The notes: a model not told the origin generated them from the sequence alone. Positions 43,349-54,800 are shown, counted from the first letter of the stretch. The stretch: 64,000 nt of DNA from Phoma sp. XZ068 (GCA_004835665.1 RBKR01000004.1:744001-808000), one strand, 5' to 3'. A program made the numbers and translations.

Positions 43349-44980
43349 CTATGCCAATTTCCTCGGCGCCAGCATGCACACATCATGTGCCTCAGGACAT
43401 TTGACATACCAACCTTCGTTCATTAGAGTCGCCTCTTTGTCTCTCCAATCGTCAATCTTCTCTGCAGATTTGAAATCGAGATCAGCAAGTTTAGAAGTTA
43501 TCTCGCCGTCATGGATGGGCACAACAACAAATAAGGAACAATCCCGTAAAGTCATAGCAAGACGGAGGTCGTACACGAAATTGAAGTCATCCCGAGGGCT
43601 TGCGTAGCGCTGCAGTATACCCTCCGAATCAAGGGTTGCTTGCAGCTTCTTGAGATGGAGTAGCAGTGTTCGCCCGTCACCAGTGGTAAAGTAGGTAACA
43701 ACACGATCGACGAGCGCTTCAAGGGTTACGTGCTGTGGCAAGCGGGCGTCCACGTCGTCTTTGAGTTGCATCGATAGTGCGTTTGTGGCCCAGCGTCGTA
43801 TATAAGCAACTTCCTCATCCGCAGCCGGACTCTCGTTGCTCAACCGCAGAGGGCAGATGTAGTCGTTTGGAATGCCTTTCCCTCGTGAATATTGAAGAGC
43901 GCATGTCCGACATCGGATTGCCTCTGATGGTGCAGCTGGCGATTGTGCCAACCATTTCGGTTTGATCTCAAACGTGATGTTCTGGCCCGTAATTGTAGAC
44001 ATGTCGGGTAGTAGAATGCCAAATTGCGCTGTGCTGTTTAGCGGTTGTATAGCTGGGACCTGGTTCTTGAGCGCGGACATCGCTTCGTCAAATAGCACCA
44101 CAGGAAGGTGTGCCATAAGATGCTTGTCGAGATTGATCGCCTCAAGAGTTTGGCTGGTGGTAGTGGACGTTTCGGGCAAAACGAACAATGGTCGCACATC
44201 TGCCATGAAGCCATCTACAATAACTTCAGATTTGAGACTTTTAGGCAGGCCTTTGCTGATTCTAAGCACCTTATCAACAATCATTTGATTGGGTATCGCC
44301 GTTGTCGTATTCCCGGAGTCTCTGACCGCGACGAACAAAAAGCCAGTTGCCTTGTCAGCGCCATGTTTTGGCTGTATATTGAAGACCGCGTTTGCTGCTC
44401 CTTCATTCAGACTTCGAAAGCCGACGAGAAACGGAAGTAGCTCCTCGTCATCTCTGCTTATGCAGCACAGAGCGCTTGGAATGTCAAGTGATTGAAAGCT
44501 CTCTTTCTCCTTTTTTGTAAGCTCCACTGCGACTGGGCGCGGAGTATCAGCATCTGGTTGGATGTGTGGCAACAACGAATGGGACGGCTGGCGACCATGG
44601 CGGGCAGCGCCATTTGGATGCGGTCTATAAGACACGCCACCAGCTGGATGCAGCTCAAATTGGTGATGGGCAAGAAGGTGGGCGTTTGACAGTCGAGTGT
44701 GCAAGATCTCCAGATCAGAACGCTGGGAAACGGGCCGCTCTCTAGATGGCGTTATGGGTTCGACTGAATAAGCCTTGGAAGATGCAGGATCATTGTCCTG
44801 ATACTCGATTTGAGTGCTGCCCAGTCGGGATGGTTCAGCGTCTGCGGAATGCTGACCAGACCGCTGCCCAGACAATGGTGGTTCGTGCATGTCGGTGTCT
44901 GGCTTCGAGGTGGATCGCTGAGTTTTATGTGGCCATAGCAACGCACGGAACTTGTTGAAGGTTGGCGATGAAAGTGGCAT
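43349..44980 (-). CDS. ipk1: inositol-pentakisphosphate 2-kinase (Ipk1)
   Basis: Ipk1 phosphorylates inositol 1,3,4,5,6-pentakisphosphate at position 2 to make phytate (InsP6), which supports mRNA export and signalling. The intronless gene encodes 543 residues. The first 160 residues are Ser/Pro-rich with no clear fold. The kinase region begins near LVGFRSLNEGAANAVFNI (nucleotide-binding loop). It continues with FLFVAVRDSGN, the substrate/ATP motif FEIKPKWLAQSP (about residue 338), CRTCALQYSRG and DYICPLRLS. Near the end are the metal-binding LADLDFKSAEKIDDW and LMNEGWYVKC. These match the fungal Ipk1 order of motifs. A long N-terminal extension is the only unusual feature. The ATG at 44980 is the first in frame. 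Confidence 0.9.
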   Translation of the reverse strand: MPLSSPTFNKFRALLWPHKTQRSTSKPDTDMHEPPLSGQRSGQHSADAEPSRLGSTQIEYQDNDPASSKAYSVEPITPSRERPVSQRSDLEILHTRLSNAHLLAHHQFELHPAGGVSYRPHPNGAARHGRQPSHSLLPHIQPDADTPRPVAVELTKKEKESFQSLDIPSALCCISRDDEELLPFLVGFRSLNEGAANAVFNIQPKHGADKATGFLFVAVRDSGNTTTAIPNQMIVDKVLRISKGLPKSLKSEVIVDGFMADVRPLFVLPETSTTTSQTLEAINLDKHLMAHLPVVLFDEAMSALKNQVPAIQPLNSTAQFGILLPDMSTITGQNITFEIKPKWLAQSPAAPSEAIRCRTCALQYSRGKGIPNDYICPLRLSNESPAADEEVAYIRRWATNALSMQLKDDVDARLPQHVTLEALVDRVVTYFTTGDGRTLLLHLKKLQATLDSEGILQRYASPRDDFNFVYDLRLAMTLRDCSLFVVVPIHDGEITSKLADLDFKSAEKIDDWRDKEATLMNEGWYVKCPEAHDVCMLAPRKLA

Positions 44981-45588
44981 AGTCGGCGAGTATGGCTTTG
45001 TTGATTATCGTTCCAGGCATAAGTATTACTCTAAATCCAGATTACGAAGCTGGAGGTTGTCGTGTTGCGCTCTGAATAGCAACGGAAGATTGCTATGAAG
45101 GGTTTCCACAGGCGTGCGATGGGAGGTCCGAGGCCCAGATGCCTTGCATAATTCAAGCTGTCTGTCCTGAGCTCAAAGCCTGGTTTTCCAATAATTCGTG
45201 CTGTTCGCATCCAGTGTTCCAATGTTGTGCGCTGACCTGATTGCAGCGATGACGTCTATCAGCCAAACGCGAAGTTGCGATCCTTACAGCGCCTTCGCCT
45301 GCACTGCTCGCTATGGCATGAGTGAAATGTAGGAATAGGGAGTTGTTCGTCCATGTTGTCACCTGTGCCGTTTCCGAGCTGATTTTCGTGGCGCGCTCCC
45401 GTCGAGAGTCCCATGGTTCGTCCCGGTCGCAGTGGGTCAAAATAGCGTAAGCGCTAACGGCCAATCAACGCGTCGAAACAGCTCTTCACCGACGCGACTG
45501 CTCGTGTTCTTTACGACCCGTTTCATTGCGGAAGCTTGCACACATTCAAGGTCTGAAGAACGCTCTTCACAATCGATTACTTGCCACA
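44981..45588. promoter_or_regulatory. bidirectional upstream region, ipk1/DUF952
   Basis: The 608 nt lie between start codons of divergent genes and should hold both promoters. No specific site or gene is recognised. Confidence 0.4.
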
Positions 45589-45987
45589 ATGCACGCGCCA
45601 TCCCCCCTACCGACCTACCTTTACAAAATCCTGCCCTCTGCCCCACCATCCCCCCTCCCTGACCGCCTCCCGCTCTCAGACCTCGACCGCAATGATGGTT
45701 TCATCCATCTGTCCACTTCCGAACAGGTGCCCGCCACTGCAGACAGATTCTTCAGCGACTTTACAGAGCTGTGGTTGCTAAAGCTCAAGTACAGTGTGCT
45801 CGAAGCAGGTGTAGATGGAGACGGCAAAGTGAACGCGGACAACAAGGCGAGGTTACAGTGGGAAGACGTAGGACACGGTGCTTTCCCTCATTACTATGGA
45901 GCCGACATGGGAAGTGGCAATGTGGAGGAAGCTCTCAGGGTTGAAAAGAAGGGTACCTGGGCTGAGAGCTTGCACCTCGAATGGTGA
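45589..45987 (+). CDS. DUF952 family protein
   Basis: The intronless gene encodes 132 residues of the DUF952 family, a small domain found in bacteria and fungi with no established biochemical function. The pattern is clear: TYLYKILPS at the N-terminus, DGFIHLSTSEQVPATADRFF in the middle, LWLLKLKYSVLE, RLQWEDVGHGAFPHYYGAD and a final TWAESLHLEW. No signal peptide or membrane segment is present, so it should be cytosolic. The ATG at 45589 is the first true ATG of the frame and follows a CCACA context. Confidence 0.88.
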   Translation: MHAPSPLPTYLYKILPSAPPSPLPDRLPLSDLDRNDGFIHLSTSEQVPATADRFFSDFTELWLLKLKYSVLEAGVDGDGKVNADNKARLQWEDVGHGAFPHYYGADMGSGNVEEALRVEKKGTWAESLHLEW

Positions 45988-46550
45988 ACGACCAGTAGCA
46001 ATCTTGCAAACTTATGATTGGGTTTCTAGTTTTAGAAGCTCTTAGTCAAGCAGATCTCGCAGGTGGTTGTACAGTCCATGGAGACCTCTTGCATGGGTCC
46101 CAAATATACTAGAATGGGTGCAGCACGCCACCCCTGTCGGGTTCTCGGTGCGATACTGTTCTTCGGCAGTTTGGTATCTGCCGACTTACCATGGCAAATG
46201 GCAGCGCGTGCCTGCACATATGGGGCACTTTACATGGCAAGGGCTCCGCAGTATTCCGCTTGATATCGCTTAGGGGCGGGGTGCTTCGCCCAGCCTCATC
46301 CTCGCTGCTCATTCCGTCGCCTAGATATCTACAACAGACATGCAACACACTCTTCCGTTTCGTATGCTTTCATATCTAAAGTTCTTTACTTCTACCTACT
46401 TTCGACTTGACGAAGCACTGCCCTCTTCACGGAGATGCTTCAAGTTGTTCTTGTGGCAATACTTTCCAACACACAGGTCGTTCCGAGGCACTGAAACCAC
46501 AGGAACTGCGAACTCGGTGCGATCTTGTCAACTGGGTCGCATCTGGTAGA
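45988..46550. other. intergenic, upstream of HET gene
   Basis: No separate gene is recognised. The HET frame is open upstream of 46551 to about 46380 without an ATG, so an upstream exon starting at the ATG at 46340 is possible but I could not support a specific join. Confidence 0.4.
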
Positions 46551-48472
46551 ATGGGTGGCATCGAACCAAGGCTGTGTTTTAGATGTTCGGCCATGTTCCG
46601 AACTGGTGGCGAAGGCGTGCTGTTCAGTTCCGACACGCCTAGAGAACTCCTACCTAAGACCTGTCCGATTTGTGCAATCATCGAATTCGACTTTCCGATG
46701 CATGAGATCGCTCTTGCCAGGATTGAATGGTTTTTCACCCCCGAAGATGTGGGCATGCGCGAACTCCGATTGTACTCTGGGGCCAACGATAATGCTATAT
46801 TCAGTCATCTTCGGCGGCTTCCAATGCTGCCACTTAACGGTGAGCTATATGTCTTCACTCTATACAATAACTAATTGTACGTGTTTACTCAGGAACCACC
46901 GTAGAGCCGCAGTGGATCGAGACATTGCCACTCGACACTTTGACCGAGGGATCCATTGCATTTGTCAAAGAGCAGTTGAAGAATTGTTTAGAGAAGCATT
47001 ATGAATGCCGACGAGATCCTGGGATGCTTCCAACCCGTCTAATACGCATAGAGGGATTGCCAGGTCAAGATGGCTGTGTCCGCCTTGTCGACAGCAGCGA
47101 TTCAGACGTTTCCGCACATGTAACCCTTTCGCATTGTTGGGGAAATGTGCAGCCAATGAAACTAATGCAAGGAACCGAGTTGAGTCTGCGTGCGGGAATG
47201 CCGATTCAGAGATTGCCCAAGACTTTCAGGGACGCTATTTATGTATGCCAGCAGTTGGAGGTACAGCACATCTGGATCGACTCCTTGTGCATTTTCCAAG
47301 ACAACCTGCAAGATTGGGCGACCGAGGCTGCCACCATGCATTCAGTGTACAAATATGCATTGTGCAATATCGCTGCCAGTGGTGCACCAACCTCGTCAAT
47401 TGGGTTGTCGTTCGAACGAAACCCGCTTGCTCACCAGCCGTTCTGCACCACTTTCGAATCGTCTGATTACTGGGTCTTCCCGCCAGACTGGACTGATAAG
47501 GTGATATTTGACAGCCCCCTCAATCGCAGGGCTTGGGTTGTCCAGGAGCGTTACCTTTCAACCAGAATAATTCACTTCACGACTGCGGGACTCTACTGGG
47601 AATGCTTGGATACAGTAGCTGCGGAAGTGAATCGCGTCAATCCGCCATACAGTTTTTTTGGCCTCCAGAGAGGCTCGTGGCTCAAACGCATAAAAGGATC
47701 AAAAACTCCCTTTAGTCCCGAATATCGAATGCATCTCTATAATTCTTGGTTGCACCTACTCTCAGGGTACACGAAATGTGGTATGACGAACGACACAGAC
47801 AAGCTGGTGGCTTTCCAGGGGATTGCACAGGAGCTGACAGACAAGTTTGGAATCACGATTCGTGGTGGCATGTGGGAGCAATATATTGAATGTGAGTTGC
47901 TCTGGGAGGTGGAGGCTGGGGCTGCGCGTAGAGACTCTCCACTGCTTCTCCACTGGCGGGCTCCAAGCTGGAGCTGGGCAAGTGCCGATCATCACCTGAA
48001 ACCACATACATACTGGGCCAAGCATAGGGCTTGCGAGAAGCTCGAAGAGATGGCAAAGGTTACGAGGCTGGATGTCAATGCACTTCCGTCTGGTCAATTA
48101 GCAGATGCCTCACTAAGCATCCGAGGAAGGTTCGCGCAGGCCACAGTACTTGTGCAGCAGTTTGACGGAATCAGCTCAACCACTACCATAGCAAGCGAGC
48201 GAGGATCGATGGAGATTGATAGCACATGCTTCGTGTTCGACAGGTTACCACCATGTCCATACGAAGAGGTCTTGACGATTGTTGTAGTCATGGCATGCTT
48301 TTGTGCTCGAGAGTATTTCATGCACGATGAAATTGAGCCATCTATAGCCGCCTTGATGCTCCGACAAGTCTCAACCACACCTGCAATTTACAATCGTGTT
48401 GGTATCTCGCGTCTTGTAGGCTCTGAGCTTTGTGCAATTTTCGACAATGAGGGGGAGTTTGTCATTGTCTGA
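46551..48472 (+). CDS. HET-domain protein (heterokaryon incompatibility type)
   Basis: HET-domain proteins act in fungal non-self recognition and can trigger incompatibility cell death; most genomic copies have no assigned role. Exons are 46551-46839 and 46893-48472, with a 53-nt intron (GTGAGC...CTCAG) that gives PLNGTTVEPQW; the product is 622 residues. The N-terminus has a Cys pair module (LCFRCSAMF, later CPICAII). The HET domain (about 190-345) shows its three blocks: HVTLSHCWGN, LEVQHIWIDSLCIFQD, and NRRAWVVQERYLSTRIIHF. The C-terminal region has APSWSWASADHH and no NACHT, NB-ARC or ankyrin part, so it is the stand-alone type. The start is uncertain: 46551 is the first ATG in frame, but an upstream exon cannot be excluded. 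Confidence 0.9.
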
Positions 48473-48595
48473 AAAGCGGTAACAACGAGGTATCAACGTA
48501 TTGAATCTAGAATGTACTGCGCATTTAGGCCGACTCTGTGAAGTTAGGCCTTATGACTGGCTCCTCTATGTATAGATCTCGTCTCTTCTATTCAT
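48473..48595. other. HET gene 3' flank
   Basis: This is AT-leaning sequence between the HET stop codon and a degenerate tandem array; nothing else is recognised. Confidence 0.35.
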
Positions 48596-48779
48596 ATTAC
48601 CACTTCGTAGTCTCCCACATTACTAATTAATTGACCCTCACATCACCACTTCATCATCTTGCCCATCACTACTTTAACATCTCACCTATTACCGCTTTAG
48701 AATATTACATATTACTGATCTATAATCCGACATGTTACCACTTCGTAATTTCGTCCATCACCACTTCATAATCTCTCCC
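48596..48779. repeat. degenerate 23-bp tandem array, 8 units
   Basis: Eight consecutive segments of exactly 23 nt begin with a variant of ATYACYACTT and end in a pyrimidine-rich CCC/CAC/CAT. Boundaries fall at 48596, 48619, 48642, 48665, 48688, 48711, 48734 and 48757. Units diverge strongly from each other, but no length change is needed to align them. Traces of the unit may continue to about 48800. Confidence 0.65.
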
Positions 48780-49005
48780 ACCCATCTCATCACCTCTCTC
48801 GTCCTATCTCTATCGCTCTTCAATACTACCTCGACGCCTGCAGTAGACACACCGCAAGGAATGTGTATGTCTACCATCACACTCTCAAAGCTCCCTTAAC
48901 TTCTGAGTAGACGCACGCAAAGAAAATCTGCAAGACCGCAGAGAGGTTGAGATAAAGAAATGTTTAGTGAGAACTTCTTGTCATTACAATAACAATACGC
49001 CAATA

Positions 49006-49036
49006 CCATGCTATGCCATGCCATGCCATGCTATGC
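49006..49036. repeat. CCATG/CTATG pentanucleotide microsatellite
   Basis: Six or so imperfect 5-bp units (CCATG and CTATG) lie head to tail in the intergenic sequence downstream of the haspin gene. Confidence 0.7.
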
Positions 49037-49100
49037 AATATCCCACCTAACGCCACGCAATGCAACACAACGCCATCAAATGCCAATGCCCATGCTATAC

Positions 49101-49132
49101 CACAACACAATACAACACAACACAACACAACA
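49101..49132. repeat. ACACA-type pentanucleotide microsatellite
   Basis: Repeated CACAA/TACAA units form a purine/pyrimidine-biased microsatellite that ends 4 nt before the haspin stop codon, in its 3' untranslated region. Confidence 0.7.
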
Positions 49133-49135
49133 AAC

Positions 49136-51196
49136 CTACTCCCCACTAACATCCCCAACCCTCAACCACCGCTCCCCCACCGCCAAAACCACCAACTCTC
49201 CCACACTCCCCAGTGCCTCCTCCCTGCCTAACGCAACGGGACATAGCATCTCGGCAACACGCTGCAGTACCTTGTGCAACTTCACCGCCTTCTTTTTCAC
49301 CCTCAGCGCCGCCCCGGGGATATTCGCATCATCGCCTAGCTCGACGTTCGCCATGATGGTTGCCGTGGAGAGGTGTTCGGGCGCGTAGTCGCGGAGGTGA
49401 GACAGGAGTTTGTGGAGGAGGAAGTGTATCCATATGAGGTTTGTTTTTGGGTGGTAGGAGCGCCATATATTTGTGTCTTTTTGTGTATTTCTTTCTGCAT
49501 CGTGCGATTGCTGCGGCGGTGGGGTCTCGGGGATCTCGCCGAAGCGGATGTGGGTGTTTTTGCGGGGGGAGCGGCGCGGTGTGCTGGGGATTTCTGGGGA
49601 GGGTTCTCGTTCTGGGACGGGGGAGGGTGCGGATTGCAGGGGGTTGTTGTAGAGGGCTGCGCCGCGCATGTACCGGTAGATTTCGTATTGGTATTCTTCT
49701 GAGGCGTCGCCTTCGAAGAGGCCGGCGTCTTTGTTGAGGTCGAGGTAGGCGATTTCGTGGCCCGTGAAGGTAGGTTTGGAGGGTGCTGCGGTGTCGAGTG
49801 TAGAAGGAGAGGAGGTGGGTGTTCGGTCGTGCGCGACAATGTCTGCCCGGGAAAGCGTGTAGTCGATAACGGTAGTTTCGAGGCCTGTGAATTTGAACCG
49901 CCGGCGCAGTGGGTCCTTGACTGTGGGCTGCATAACATCGCTATCGGGACGCGAGGAGCGAACGCATATGTTACCCATGTGCAGATCGCGGTGTTCAAAC
50001 TGACACGCTTCTTCTGCTTTTGCAACGCTTATGCAGACTCCCCAAAAGATATCCCAGGCCTCCCATATTGTGCCGAGGCCTTCGGACTCCATGAGCTTCT
50101 CGCAGTCTATGCCAGCATCTTGCATTTCCACGACAGCCCACAGCTGAGTATCGTCGTAGCTGGCCTTCTTGCTCGGGTCAGGAAAGTAGCTTTTCTTGCC
50201 GCGCGGCCGCGTTTTGTTCCATGCCTTCCACGCATTATTGAAGGATAATGACGGTCGGCCTTGAAGGATGGTAAGGTCACGGAAGTTCGTGAAGCCAGGA
50301 ATATAGTTGAGATTCTGCAGAAGCTTGACCTCCGACAAAACATCAGCAACATGTGACTTGTAGAAGTTCTTCTCTTCTCTTTCTTCCAGCTCCTTTGCCA
50401 TCTGTCCCTCCCGGTCCCTGATTGCGCGCTCTATTGCCTGGCAGGGCAGCGGTGCAGCTGGAGGAGTTTTCAGTGCGACCACCTTGAGCACCGACTCTTC
50501 TTTAAGACCAGTCGTAGCTGATATCGCAGATAACCGATAAACCTCAGAGAAAGACGCCTCTGCAATCTTGGTAATATTGAAGAGTGGTTCCAGCTCTGAC
50601 GACCATTGTTCAAACGGTATAACCTTCTTTTCATCGCTGTACGACAGTAGCGGCGAGACATACTGCGTATAGATGTCGTCAGGCTGTGGTGTGGATTCCG
50701 GTGTTGGAAGCTGGTGCTTGCTCTTCTTCGACGTGGTAGGTTTCGACCTCTTCTTCTTCGGTTTCGCGATTGGCGTTCGGGGAGGCGTACTCGGGGCTGG
50801 TGTGGGCTCTGCCGGTCGAACAATTTCCTTCATTTCTGCCTTCTGTGCTGTCTTCGCCTTTTCACTGCTGGTCTTCTTTGAGACGAGGTTTGCATCGCGA
50901 TCTTCGAGCACCTTTCTTGACCTGCGTTTCGGCTCCTTCTCGACGGCATCCTCATTGTGTGTTGTAGACCCATTGTCTATTGCCAACCCGCCTAGTTGTG
51001 CCTCTAGGTCTGCCAATTCGTCTTGTATTCTTTGTTCCGCTGTCTTTGCTGGCCGTCTTGTTCCTTCGTCGGCATTGTTTGCCTTGTTCTTTGTCTTCGT
51101 GAACAATGCGTCCTTTTCGGGCGACAGGAACGTCGTGTAGCAGGCGGAGATCGGTCGTGCAGTCGGCTTCTTGCCGTACACGATTTTTGGAGGCAT
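49136..51196 (-). CDS. haspin-type histone H3 Thr3 kinase
   Basis: Haspin phosphorylates histone H3 on threonine 3 and so helps recruit the chromosomal passenger complex to centromeres. The intronless gene encodes 686 residues. The N-terminal 180 residues are basic and disordered with a short coiled coil (AEQRIQDELADLEAQLGGL) and K/R-rich patches suitable for nuclear import. The kinase domain starts near residue 197 (PFEQWSSELEPLFNITKIAE) with ASFSEVYRL as the glycine-poor loop and VLKVVAL for the ATP lysine. The catalytic loop is HRDLHMGN (about 404). The haspin-specific VIDYTLSR (about 447) replaces the usual DFG. YQYEIYRYMR and the C-terminal TNLIWIHFLLHKLL also fit haspin. A long acidic/Pro insert separates the last two blocks. 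Confidence 0.94.
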   Translation of the reverse strand: MPPKIVYGKKPTARPISACYTTFLSPEKDALFTKTKNKANNADEGTRRPAKTAEQRIQDELADLEAQLGGLAIDNGSTTHNEDAVEKEPKRRSRKVLEDRDANLVSKKTSSEKAKTAQKAEMKEIVRPAEPTPAPSTPPRTPIAKPKKKRSKPTTSKKSKHQLPTPESTPQPDDIYTQYVSPLLSYSDEKKVIPFEQWSSELEPLFNITKIAEASFSEVYRLSAISATTGLKEESVLKVVALKTPPAAPLPCQAIERAIRDREGQMAKELEEREEKNFYKSHVADVLSEVKLLQNLNYIPGFTNFRDLTILQGRPSLSFNNAWKAWNKTRPRGKKSYFPDPSKKASYDDTQLWAVVEMQDAGIDCEKLMESEGLGTIWEAWDIFWGVCISVAKAEEACQFEHRDLHMGNICVRSSRPDSDVMQPTVKDPLRRRFKFTGLETTVIDYTLSRADIVAHDRTPTSSPSTLDTAAPSKPTFTGHEIAYLDLNKDAGLFEGDASEEYQYEIYRYMRGAALYNNPLQSAPSPVPEREPSPEIPSTPRRSPRKNTHIRFGEIPETPPPQQSHDAERNTQKDTNIWRSYHPKTNLIWIHFLLHKLLSHLRDYAPEHLSTATIMANVELGDDANIPGAALRVKKKAVKLHKVLQRVAEMLCPVALGREEALGSVGELVVLAVGERWLRVGDVSGE

Positions 51197-51870
51197 GGCG
51201 ACTGTCTGAGCGAAGGTCTGAAGTCGGCTGATCCTGAGCGGTGGTTCGTGGCTTGCTCCAGGGTCTGTTTAAGGAATGCCGTTTCAGGGATATTAACCGA
51301 AGTTGGCCCAGCAACCTAGGAAAACAACAGCCCATGACGTCGTTCCCCGTACAGCTACGATTATTGCTGAGACATAGTCGCGTTTTCATTCATGACATAG
51401 CTTCAACAAGAATCAATAAACGTTCCATTATCGTGACCGCTAATCTGACATGGTATCTTGTCGAACATGCCTCCATTAAGTCCCGTACTCCTAGTCACCT
51501 GATTTACACCCGCTCACGCCCAGCTATGCGTACTATACAAAAGCCAAACGAGTTGATAGATTGAAATGTGAGCTTCCGTCATGCCAGCATATCGTTGCGG
51601 CGCCATCTTTAGCCCGAGGCGCCGATCTTATCGCATCGAATGCATCTGACGCATACCATCGTCATGGCTGGCTTGCGATGAGCGTCGGACAACATCCGCG
51701 TTCCAGTAAATGCCACCAGGGAGAGTACTTAGCGGTCGACGATAGTGTATCGAAGCGGGTGTGGAATTTGGGTGGGACGCGGGACGGTAATCACTCCGTG
51801 TGCGACTTCTAATGCGAAACAGATATGGCGTCTGGTCCGGCGGTTGTGCCTGCTGTGGCGGCGACGGCTT
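51197..51870. other. intergenic, haspin promoter and rom2 3' end
   Basis: No gene is recognised in these 674 nt. The reading frame open from 51729 is the unspliced continuation of rom2 past its last intron and is not coding. Confidence 0.45.
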
Positions 51871-54800
51871 CTAACTCTTGTCGAACCGGTTGCTCTCAAT
51901 GGCCTGCTTGTGACCAGGCCCATTCGCCGTCTGCCAGAAGTCCAGACTGGCGACGACATCGTTGCCCAATTCGTCCTCATAGGCATACAGGATCTGTCAT
52001 TCGTTAGTATAGAGTCTTCAGCATAAAAACCACCTGTACGAACCTCTCGTGTGGAGGAGTGCAGCCACCTGATGTTCTTCGCCGTAACAATGTGCACCAG
52101 GCCACCACTCTCCATGTGCCGTATCTCGATGAAGCTGGGCTCGAAAGCAAGTATGTAAGGGTTGAAAATAGCGAAAGATTGCGGATTGCCCTCCCATGTG
52201 ATCTTCCAGTCCGGCCTTGCTCGCCATCCATTGCGGTTGACAAAGAAGGAGTAGTCTGAGTAACAGAGCAGGAACTCGCCGCCCATACGTTCGATGTGGA
52301 TAGGCCTGATGTTCTCCTTGCGAACAACGAAGTCGAGGGATGTATCGGCTTGATCCAGCAACGATTGTGTCTCCAGGGTCTCGAGGCTGACGACTTCGAA
52401 CCCACGAGCGCAACCAACACAAAGCTTTGAGCGGAGGAAGTGTATCGAAGACGATTCGGTAGGAATATAGAACTCCTTGTACGGCTTGAGTTGGTCTTGT
52501 CCTTGTGCGAGCATTTTGGCGAAACCAGACTTCTTAGCCTTGTTGGCCATGTTCTCCTTGGGCTCAAAGACCTTGATGGTTGTAGATAGCGCCGAGGTCT
52601 TAACTGACGCCACGAGTTGTTGGCCCATACAGATACCAGACTTGAAGAAGTTGGCATGGCAGATCTTTTTAGGACGTTTGGCAGCGGCTTGAGCCTCATC
52701 AGGATCCAGCGCTTCGGTAGAGTACGAGTATAATGTCTTGTCAGCCAGTACGAGCAGGATCTGGTGTTGCTCAAGCACATCAATCTGCGTAACACCCTTA
52801 GTGTCCAGGACTCTCTTGGGTCGCATCGATGCATCCTTCGGTTTGCGGTCCACAATATAGACACCAGCATCTGTACCCAGAGCCAGCTTGCGACCACCAT
52901 CTGCAGATACGTTAGCTCAATCGTAATAAATATCGGACGTGACTTACCAAGAGGGACAGCGCAGGTAACTCTAATCGCTGCAGAGAAGAAACCTTCGTTG
53001 ATGACAGACTTGGTGAAGATGTTACTGCGCTCTCGTAACGATCGCTGCTGCGATTCGATGTGCTCCATCCACTTCTGTTGCGAGATTGGGGTACTGGCGT
53101 AGAGAGTCATCTCATAACCCCCCTTTCCAAGGTGTTTAAAGGTGATTGGATAGCCCTGCTGCTTGTTTGCATCGGCCTTTGGTGCAGCTGCTTGTATTGC
53201 CTTTGCGCCAGCGCCCATCAACGTTGCGCCTGAAGGCCGCTTCGCTATCCCGAGCCGGGGGATGATCTCGTCCATTTGAGTAATGACTAGTAGCTCAAGG
53301 GGTATGGGTTTCTTGTACACCTTCTGCTCGTCGCGCTTGTTCACCGTCTTCGTTCGAACCAGCAGAACAGCATGATCGAAAAGGTAACATGTAATGTCGC
53401 CAGTCGTCTCGGTTGGTGTCTTCTTCAGATTGCCCTTGAAGACCAGTTGGCGGTTCTCATCGGTCAACTTTAGGTCAACGTATTCTCCGGGTCGGAACTT
53501 GAGGTCCTTGTTGAGTTGCATCAAGTTGAAATGGTTCTCAGCCTTTCCAGACTCAACGTTGACCTTCGAGAGCGTTTCTTTAATCATCTTGACGACCTTT
53601 GGCAGATCCTCCTTATCAGGATTCCCGTCCGCAGTAGCTTTCAGAATACCCTCCAACAACAGCGGGTACCTGGCCAATCTCGTTGTTGGCTTGGTAAGGT
53701 ATCCGTTCAGCTCGAGCTTTCTCGATTCCTTCATGCGTTCGACCTCATCCACAAACTTTGCGAATGCGGCATTGGTGCGTTTTTCGTGCTCAAACTCGTA
53801 CTTGCCGAACAGTTGGTTTGCACCATACTTGATGAACGGGATAAAGTGAGGAACGTACTCCAAGAAGATGTCTCCTACGTTCCGTACAACAGGCTCCTTC
53901 TGTTGACGCCTAGTCAGAGATTCGGCGAGGCGAGAATTGACCATGTACACTTCCTGGCAGTTACTGAACACGGTGCGTACAAACTTCTCTCGGCGGTGTT
54001 CTGGGATTGGTGAGGTGGCGGGGTTCCTCAACGGCTTCATCCAGAAATCACGGAGATACTCCAGATCCTTGACGAAATCTCTCTCGGTGTACATCAGCTC
54101 AGAAATGACTTCCTGGCGCTTCTTCTCCTTGTCCGAGACGCTATCGGCGACATCCTTGGGGACAGTGTTGATCCACAGTTTCTGTTCCTCGTCGTTTGTA
54201 TCCTCGTGTAGACTAGCACGAGACTCTTCACGCTTGAGACCAGGTTGAATACGCAGGTTAAGGCGAGCCTGTTGCTCCAGACGGCGTGGGCAGGCAATTG
54301 AATAGCAGAGTCGGTCCCGTGTGCAGGTTGGCGAGTAGCATTCGGTAAGGAGGGTGAAGACACCGTTGACTTCGGCCTGTTCCTCCATAATCGTCTCGCG
54401 GAACTGGTAAATCTCGTTGGTCGAATCGCGCAGCCTGTGTGCGTACGTGACGTCGTGGAAGAATTTCTGGGCATCCAAGGATCGTCCGAGAAGAAGTGCC
54501 AGATTTCGATCCGTGGTCTTGATGATGAATGCGATGAGGTCAACAGCATCAGCTCCCGTGAAGGCGCTCTGGTACACCAGGCCATCCTTTTCTTTCTCTG
54601 ATATCTGCACCCTGTCCTTGAAGGTGGTTGCTACGCGCGACAACAGGGCAGGGTAGACGAGAGGAGCTCGGCGTTGCCTTTCTCCTTGTGCTGCCGGCAC
54701 CACAGGCCCTACGTGAGACTGGCCAGAAGCCCTGTTGTTGCTGGTCGTGGTCTGCGTAGAAGTAGGGCGGGTGACGGAAGAAGACATGGTTTCTGTACGC

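Noticed and set aside
51729..52043. Apparent Arg-rich C-terminus of the rom2 frame
   Set aside because: It is read-through of the last intron in the wrong frame; splicing 52044 to 51993 gives the expected CNH ending.
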